Made by a program: the position numbers and the translations under genes. Source: an uncultured Archangium sp. (GTDB lineage: Bacteria > Myxococcota > Myxococcia > Myxococcales > Myxococcaceae). Taken from it: a DNA stretch of 6,573 nt. This document shows, one piece after another, positions 1-4,536 of the stretch. The DNA is taken from NCBI GenBank assembly GCA_937875615.1, contig CALNBU010000206.1, positions 1-6,573 on the forward strand, in the 5' to 3' direction. Under the pieces are notes generated by a model that was given only the letters and a program-made list of their open reading frames with translations, did not search any database and was not told the origin of the DNA. The number at the start of each line of letters is the position of its first letter. Position 1 is the first letter of the stretch.

Positions 1-1
1 C

Positions 2-139
2 GCCGAGCCGGACCCCGCCCCCACGCCTCCAGCGCCGCCCAGGCCCGCCCCGCGTCGACACCCGGAGCTGTTGATGATGCTCGCGGGCGTCGGCCTCACC
101 CTGTTGGGCATGGGCATCGCCGCCCTGCTGCTGCGCTGA
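2..139 (+). CDS. C-terminal end of an unidentified protein with a tail membrane helix (5' partial)
   Basis: Only the last 45 codons are present; the reading frame enters from the left edge and stops at TGA 137-139. The visible part begins with a proline/alanine-rich linker (about residues 1-20, with a basic patch RPAPRRH) followed by a hydrophobic segment of about 23 residues (LLMMLAGVGLTLLGMGIAAL and on to the end) that would span a membrane once, and a terminal Arg. This looks like a protein held in the inner membrane by its C-terminus after a flexible linker. Nothing of a catalytic or binding domain is visible, so no function can be assigned. The frame is supported by the typical low-complexity linker plus helix arrangement rather than by a recognised family. 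It lies 60 bp upstream of the amidase on the same strand, so co-transcription is possible but not shown. Confidence 0.6.
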   Translation, partial: AEPDPAPTPPAPPRPAPRRHPELLMMLAGVGLTLLGMGIAALLLR

Positions 140-199
140 CGTAAATCGCCCTGACAGTTCGCCCCGAAATCTCCCCGTCGCTGCGCCGACCATCCAGCG
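140..199. other. Short intergenic gap before the amidase
   Basis: Sixty bases separate the upstream stop from the amidase ATG. I see no convincing -35/-10 pair and no purine-rich ribosome binding site just before the start (the bases there read CCATCCAGCG). Confidence 0.5.
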
Positions 200-2209
200 A
201 TGAGGCGCACATTTCCCTTCTTCGCCCTGGTGCTGTTCGCGTGCGCCCCGCCCGAGGCGTCCGACGCGCGGCTGGCCTCTCCCCTCGACGCGGCCTTCGA
301 GGCGGCGGGCGCCGAGCACCGGGTGCCGCCGGAGCTGCTGAAGGCCCTCTCGTACACCCTCACCCGCTTCGAGATGGTCGACGGCCACGCGGAGTTCGAC
401 GGCCAGGAGGAGACCTTCGGGGTGATGGCGCTGCGGCCCTCCATGACCGACGACGCCCGGGCCCACCATGACCCCGAAGCCAACATCCGGGCCGCCGCCG
501 CCTGGCTGCGCGCGCGGGCCGACGCCGACGGCATCTCCGGGGCGGAGCTCGACGACTGGGCCGACGTGGTGGCCGACTACGCGCAGCTGACGCACCCGCA
601 GGCGCGCGCCGAGTTCTTCTACGACGTGAAGTCGCTGCTGGTGACGCCCGAGGTGGGTCGGGTGAGACAAGCGGCCTCACCGGACTACGACCTCGGGGTG
701 TGGCGCCAGTCGCCCAACTTCAACTCCCGCGGCGGCCGCACCCCGCTCTTCGTCATCATCCACACCTGCGAGGGCGGCTACTCCGGCTGCTGGAGCTGGC
801 AGACCAACCCCGCGGCAGAGGTGGCGGCGCACTACACCATCAAGGAAGACGGCAGCGAGGTCTCCCAGCTGGTGCGCGAGTCGGACCGCGGCTGGCACGT
901 CGGCGTGGCGTACCAGTGCAGCAACAACCAGGGCGTGCGCTGCGACCTCAACGGCGTCAGCACCAACAGCATCTCGGTGGGCATCGAGCACGGCGGCTAC
1001 GCGTCGCAGAGCAGCTTCCCCAACGGACAGCTGGAGGCGTCGGCGCGGCTGGTGTGCAGCATCACCCGCCGCTGGGGCATCCCCCGCGACCGCCAGCACA
1101 TCCTTTCCCACGCGCAGCTGCAGCCCCACAACCGCACCGACCCCGGCGCCAACTGGCCCTGGGACACGCTCATCGCCCGCACGCGCGACTACTGCAACGA
1201 CACCTGCGACCGCACGCAGGGCGGGTTCACCTTCTCGTGTGATGGACCGCAGCCGGGAGAGACGTGCGTGAGCCTCGACGAGCCCCTGGACCCCGACACC
1301 TGGAGTGACAACTACCTCTGCACCGAGCGCGACTTCGGGTTCCGCTGGTCCAGCGAGGGCCCGCTGGCAGACATGGACTGCGTCAATGTCCACGAGCCGT
1401 CCGAGCCCAACGCCGCCGCGTGGGCCGACAACTACTTCTGCGCGCCGAAGCAATCGCCCTGGGTGCTGAGCTACTCGTCGGCTGGCCCGCTGGCCGGCAA
1501 GACCTGCGTGCACCTCAACGAGACCGCCGACCTGCAGAACTCCTGGCACGACAACTACCTCTGCTTCGAGGCCCGCACCTCGTTCACCAACGCCGGCTTC
1601 ACCTTCAAGATGGACGGGCCCGTCGCCGGCCAGCACTGCGTCAACGTCGATGAGCCGGCGGACCCCGACACCTGGAGCGACAACCACTTCTGCTCGGAGC
1701 AGGACCTCGGGCTGCGGTGGTCCGCGCTCGGCGCCCTGCCCGGCATGGCCTGCGCCAACATCACCGAGTCCGCGGAGGCGCAGGCGGCCGCGTGGGCCGA
1801 CAACCACCTGTGCGTGCCGCCCGAGGCCCGCGTGCGCTTCCACTGGAGCTCCGCCGGGCCGCTGACCGCCTACCCCTGCGTGCGCTGGTTCGACCACGCC
1901 GAGACTTCCGCCACCTGGCTCGACAACTGGCTGTGCGTCGAGACCCTGCCCGAGCCGACGCCCGATGCAGGACAGCCGCAGCCGCCCGACGCCGGGGCGC
2001 CGCCCCCCGACGCGGGACCCGTCGATCCGACCGCGCACCACGACGCAGGCAGCGCTGCCACCGACGCCGGCAGCGGCCGCCCGCCCCGCCAGGTGCCGGA
2101 GCTGAAGAACATCTCGGCGGAGCCGGTAGTGGGCGGCTGCTCCGCCGGCCCCGGAGGCCTGCTGCTCGCCGCGGCGGCGCTGTACCTCCGCCGGCGCCGC
2201 CGTCAGTAG
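200..2209 (+). CDS. Surface-anchored zinc N-acetylmuramoyl-L-alanine amidase (Amidase_2) with six Cys repeats and MYXO-CTERM tail
   Basis: Likely cleaves the amide bond between N-acetylmuramic acid and the stem peptide of peptidoglycan. Order of parts (669 residues): short lipoprotein signal with lipobox LFAC (Cys15); helical domain about 28-150 resembling lysozyme/transglycosylase-like domains of such amidases; Amidase_2 domain about 165-335; six repeats 341-580; DAG-rich Pro/Ala linker about 585-640; MYXO-CTERM tail 645-669 (GGC with Cys647, hydrophobic stretch, five Arg). Zinc ligands fit the AmpD/AmiD pattern: His188 (IIHT), His304 (LSHAQ) and Asp314 (RTDPG), the last two ten residues apart as in those enzymes. 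Glu263 in SVGIEHGG matches the catalytic Glu. The catalytic Lys of AmpD (KTDPG) is Arg312 here. The ATG at 200 gives a clean signal peptide, but no good ribosome binding site precedes it. Amidase identity is secure; cell-wall target (own envelope or prey) is unknown. Confidence 0.9.
   Translation: MRRTFPFFALVLFACAPPEASDARLASPLDAAFEAAGAEHRVPPELLKALSYTLTRFEMVDGHAEFDGQEETFGVMALRPSMTDDARAHHDPEANIRAAAAWLRARADADGISGAELDDWADVVADYAQLTHPQARAEFFYDVKSLLVTPEVGRVRQAASPDYDLGVWRQSPNFNSRGGRTPLFVIIHTCEGGYSGCWSWQTNPAAEVAAHYTIKEDGSEVSQLVRESDRGWHVGVAYQCSNNQGVRCDLNGVSTNSISVGIEHGGYASQSSFPNGQLEASARLVCSITRRWGIPRDRQHILSHAQLQPHNRTDPGANWPWDTLIARTRDYCNDTCDRTQGGFTFSCDGPQPGETCVSLDEPLDPDTWSDNYLCTERDFGFRWSSEGPLADMDCVNVHEPSEPNAAAWADNYFCAPKQSPWVLSYSSAGPLAGKTCVHLNETADLQNSWHDNYLCFEARTSFTNAGFTFKMDGPVAGQHCVNVDEPADPDTWSDNHFCSEQDLGLRWSALGALPGMACANITESAEAQAAAWADNHLCVPPEARVRFHWSSAGPLTAYPCVRWFDHAETSATWLDNWLCVETLPEPTPDAGQPQPPDAGAPPPDAGPVDPTAHHDAGSAATDAGSGRPPRQVPELKNISAEPVVGGCSAGPGGLLLAAAALYLRRRRRQ
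1220..1591 (+). repeat. Three-repeat block A of the amidase (residues 341-464)
   Basis: This block holds three imperfect repeats of about 40 residues with the pattern G-P-x4-C-V-x-(L/V)-x-E, then W-x-D-N-(Y)-(L/F)-C. The paired cysteines are Cys356/374, Cys394/414 and Cys436/455, giving spacings of 18, 20 and 19. The same order of spacings recurs in block B. The regular Cys pairs in an exported protein suggest one disulfide per repeat, which is inference. Confidence 0.85.
1592..1963 (+). repeat. Three-repeat block B of the amidase (residues 465-588), a tandem copy of block A
   Basis: Every first cysteine lies exactly 124 residues (372 bp) after its counterpart in block A: 356/480, 394/518, 436/560. 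The second cysteines follow suit: 374/498, 414/538, 455/579. Sub-repeat 1 resembles 4 (both contain DPDTWSDN), 2 resembles 5 (both contain AAAWADN), and 3 resembles 6 (both contain SSAGPL). Short stretches are nearly identical in DNA, for instance around 1288-1312 and 1660-1684. A tandem duplication of the whole three-repeat block explains this. Confidence 0.85.
1955..2206 (+). other. DAG-rich linker and MYXO-CTERM anchor region of the amidase
   Basis: The encoded segment starts with a Pro/Ala-rich linker carrying PDAG/DAG motifs, as in many myxobacterial surface proteins. It ends with VVGGCSAGPGG, a short hydrophobic stretch LLLAAAALYL and a five-Arg tail. This is the layout of the MYXO-CTERM sorting signal (invariant Cys, membrane helix, Arg cluster), which in this group is cut by a CAAX-type intramembrane protease (myxosortase) and leads to surface display. 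The match is by eye. Confidence 0.8.
2172..2202. other. GC-rich inverted repeat at the convergent gene ends
   Basis: CGGCGGCGC (2172-2180) and GCGCCGCCG (2194-2202) can form a perfect 9-bp stem with a 13-base loop. It lies within the last codons of the amidase and directly beyond the stop codon of the minus-strand gene. No T-run follows on either strand, so it is not a classic intrinsic terminator. The Arg-codon runs alone could produce it. Confidence 0.3.
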
Positions 2210-4203
2210 TGGCGCTCGAGCACGTACCAGCCGAAGGCGCGCAACATCACCTTGGCCAGCGAGGGCTCGACCAGGGGCGTCAACGCCGACCACGCGTCTT
2301 CGACCAGGCGCCGGGCGTCGGTCATGCAGTCGTCGAGCGCGCCGCAGTCTTCGATGAGCCGCACCGCCTCTGACACCACCGCCGCGTCCTCCGACTTCAT
2401 CGTCACCAGCGCCCACAGCCGGCGGCGGGGCGCGTCGTCGAGTCGAGAGAAGGCCCGCACCACCGGCATGGTTAGCTTCCCGTGGGAGATGTCTTCGGCG
2501 CGCTGCTTGAGCCCGCCCTTGAAGCCCCGCAGGTTGAGCACATCGTCGACCACCTGGAAGGCCAGCCCCAACGCATCGAAGTAGCGCCCCACCGCGTCGA
2601 CCTGCCCCGCCGTGCCGTTCCCGGCCACCGCGCCCATGCGCGCCAGGGCGCTGGCCGGCGCCGCGGTCTTGAGCCGGTGGATGGCCAGCACCTGACGCTC
2701 CAGCGCGCCGAAGTCGCCGGCGTCGAGCGCCGCGGGCACGAAGGTGGCCAGGCCGTCGAGGTCGATGGCCTGCCCGGCGTGCCCCTCGCGCAGCGCCTCG
2801 AAGTAGAGATCGTACAGCGTCAGCTTCTGCGCGTCGGTGACCAGCGAGCGCCGCAGCAGCCGCTCGCCCAGGAAGTAGGCGGCGGTGCCGGCGTTGAGCG
2901 CCAGCGCCTCTCCGTAGAGGAGGTGGGCGGCGGGGCCGCCGCGGCGCACCGTGCTGCGATCCTGCACGTCGTCGACGATGAGCGAGCCCACGTGCATGAA
3001 CTCGGGGAAGGCGAGCCACTCGGCGAAGCGCCGGGAGTCCCCCAGCACCACGTCGCAGCAGGCCAGCGCCGCGTAGGAGCGCCAGGACTTGCCGCCGCGG
3101 TCGGTAATCTCCCGCACCGGCGCCAGGAGCGTGCGCGAGAGCTGCGCCAGGTCGACGCCGTCGAGCACGTCCTCGCGACCGGGGGCCGCCACCAGCCGCT
3201 CCGCGTGCGCCCGCGACAGCTGCAGCGGGGCGACGCGCTCCACCGACTCGCGCACCGCCGCGCCCACGCTCTTGAAGAAGTCGTCGAGCAGCTCGGCGGC
3301 GAAGAAGCCGCTGCGCTCGACGAAGCCCCAGCCGCCGACGGGGCGCCCCTCGCGCGTACCCTTCACGGTACAGGCCCCCTCCCAGAAGGCGGGCTTGCTG
3401 ATGACGGTCACCAGCTCCTGGTCGGCCACCGCGGCGTCGACCTCCAGCTGCAACCCGGCGCCAGGGAGCGTCAGCGAGAAGCCGGTTGGGTAGGTCTCGA
3501 AGGTGCGCACGCTGCGGAAGGCGCCGCGCGGCGTGAGCGTGAAGTCGGTGAAGGCGCTGCGCGCGCCGTCGGGCGCGATGCACACCGCCCAGCGACCGCG
3601 CGCCTCACCGGTCTCGGACTGCACCAGCTCGTAGACGCTCACCTCGGTGCCGTCGTCGAGCTGCGCCGAGAGCCAGTTCCACGCGATGACCCCGAGATCC
3701 GACTGCGGGCCCGCCTCACCGACGGGCGCCTGCCGGTGCACGCCGAACTCGTGGTCGTACCACCCCTCGCCCGTCACCTCCGCGCGCGCGCCGTCGAGGG
3801 TGACGCTGCCCGTCACCGCGCAGCGGGGCACGAAGACGTAGAACATGTCTTCGCCGTGCACCCCGCGCACCACGCCGTCGTCGCCGTGGCGAACCGGGGG
3901 CTTCTTCAGCTCGAAGGTCAGCTCCGCGCCCACCGGCGCGCGCGGACCCTCGCCGCTGTGCAGCGTCAGCCGGTAGCGGCCGGGCGCGACGTTGGTGAAG
4001 GTCGCCGCGGAGAAGTCGAGGTCGAGGCGATCCGGCGCCACCCGCACCGGCCCGGGGAAGAAGCGGTCGGGCAGCGGCACCTGACCGCGCTCGAGAATCT
4101 CACTCACCGCGCGGTTGAGGCGCTCGTCCTTCGCGCCCTGCCCCTTCCTGATGCGCTCCAGCCCGATGCGCGGGGCGTTGGGGTCGACGAAGGAGCGCGC
4201 CAC
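2203..4203 (-). CDS. Fusion protein: CrtC/AttH-like lipocalin domain plus type III-like polyprenyl (GGPP) synthase
   Basis: The shortest canonical reading starts at GTG 4203 (666 residues). Residues 1-302 match the CrtC/AttH fold (carotenoid 1,2-hydratase and lipocalin-like isomerases): the box GEGWYDHEFG (145-154), AWNWLSAQLDDGTEV (174-188), and FWEGACTVKG followed by GWGFVERSGF (to 300). Residues about 305-666 are an all-helical trans-prenyl synthase: GGKSWRS (370-376), first Asp motif DDVQD (411-415) followed by RRGGP, GQAIDLDG (477-484), LKT (511-513), second motif DDVLN (553-557) and HGKLTMP (574-580). The pattern DDxxD...RRG plus DDxxN resembles eukaryote-type (type III) GGPP synthases, so GGPP from IPP and FPP is the likely product (inference). 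The hydratase-like half could act on acyclic carotenoids or be a terpenoid isomerase/cyclase. The EWWY motif of the family lies upstream of this start (see 4204-4458), so the true N-terminus is longer or broken. Last bases overlap the amidase stop. Confidence 0.85.
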   Translation of the reverse strand: MARSFVDPNAPRIGLERIRKGQGAKDERLNRAVSEILERGQVPLPDRFFPGPVRVAPDRLDLDFSAATFTNVAPGRYRLTLHSGEGPRAPVGAELTFELKKPPVRHGDDGVVRGVHGEDMFYVFVPRCAVTGSVTLDGARAEVTGEGWYDHEFGVHRQAPVGEAGPQSDLGVIAWNWLSAQLDDGTEVSVYELVQSETGEARGRWAVCIAPDGARSAFTDFTLTPRGAFRSVRTFETYPTGFSLTLPGAGLQLEVDAAVADQELVTVISKPAFWEGACTVKGTREGRPVGGWGFVERSGFFAAELLDDFFKSVGAAVRESVERVAPLQLSRAHAERLVAAPGREDVLDGVDLAQLSRTLLAPVREITDRGGKSWRSYAALACCDVVLGDSRRFAEWLAFPEFMHVGSLIVDDVQDRSTVRRGGPAAHLLYGEALALNAGTAAYFLGERLLRRSLVTDAQKLTLYDLYFEALREGHAGQAIDLDGLATFVPAALDAGDFGALERQVLAIHRLKTAAPASALARMGAVAGNGTAGQVDAVGRYFDALGLAFQVVDDVLNLRGFKGGLKQRAEDISHGKLTMPVVRAFSRLDDAPRRRLWALVTMKSEDAAVVSEAVRLIEDCGALDDCMTDARRLVEDAWSALTPLVEPSLAKVMLRAFGWYVLERHY

Positions 4204-4458
4204 GTAGTCGCCCTGCGCCAGGTCGGTGATGGCCCAGGTCAGCGAGTGCGCGTGCTCCGGCGTGCCGTCCGGGCGATGCCCGTTGATGATGCGGAAGAAG
4301 GCCGCGAAGAGCGCGAAGCGCCGCCCGTCAGCAGCCGCCAGGTGCGCGTTGACGTACCACCACTCCGTCGAGGCCGAGGCGTGCGGGAGGTCGTGTACGG
4401 CGAGGTCAATCGGCCCTTCGCCAGGCCAGTCTTTTGGTGCGGAAGTTGAGGAGTCGAT
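4204..4458 (-). other. In-frame 5' coding extension of the CrtC-like/GGPP-synthase gene lacking a canonical start
   Basis: The frame of the fusion gene stays open up to 4509 and encodes clear family sequence: DWPGEGPIDL (4402-4431), the signature STEWWYVNAHL around 4354-4365, and FALFAAFF further in. These belong to the first strands of the CrtC/AttH domain, so this DNA is coding or recently was. Between 4204 and 4509 this frame has no ATG, GTG or TTG codon; only Ile codons (ATC 4456-4458, ATT 4408-4410) or Leu CTG could serve. Apart from this extension and the short gap to bamA, the stretch holds no other gene I can support. Confidence 0.75.
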
Positions 4459-4515
4459 GGCGGGCGGACAGTGACAGGCGCGCAGGCCAGCGTCGAGGCT
4501 CGTGATGCGTCAGCG

Positions 4516-4526
4516 CACGGCGCTCC
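4516..4526 (-). promoter_or_regulatory. Candidate ribosome binding site (GGAG) and GTG start just after bamA
   Basis: On the minus strand GGAG (4526-4523) is followed after four bases by GTG (4518-4516), 18 bases downstream of the bamA stop. The GTG is in frame with the CrtC-like extension, but its third codon is TGA (4512-4510). This may be the ancestral start of the fusion gene interrupted by a nonsense change or sequence error. The spacing is short and chance is possible in GC-rich DNA. Confidence 0.35.
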
Positions 4527-4536
4527 GCGTCGGCCG

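Noticed and set aside
150..180. CTGACA near 154 as a -35 element for the amidase
   Set aside because: No acceptable -10 element follows at 16-18 bases, and myxobacterial promoters are hard to call by eye.
1717..2373. 218-codon plus-strand frame crossing the amidase end
   Set aside because: Arg/Pro-rich shadow of the amidase repeats and linker; it straddles two real genes in the wrong frame.
677..3583. 968-codon open frame on the minus strand
   Set aside because: It lies antisense to the amidase and in another frame of the fusion gene; its translation is Arg/Ala/Gly-rich low complexity with no family motif. High third-position GC keeps such frames open.
2482..4449. 655-codon open frame on the plus strand
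   Set aside because: It is the complement of the fusion gene, whose minus-strand reading shows clear family motifs. The plus reading is His/Arg/Ala-rich and matches nothing.
4510..4512. In-frame TGA read as selenocysteine
   Set aside because: No selenocysteine insertion hairpin is evident just downstream, and the family has no selenoprotein members I know of; a nonsense change or a different start is simpler.
4511..4527. Hairpin AGCGC-CGT-GCGCT after bamA as a terminator
   Set aside because: Only five base pairs with a three-base loop and no T-run; likely chance in GC-rich DNA.
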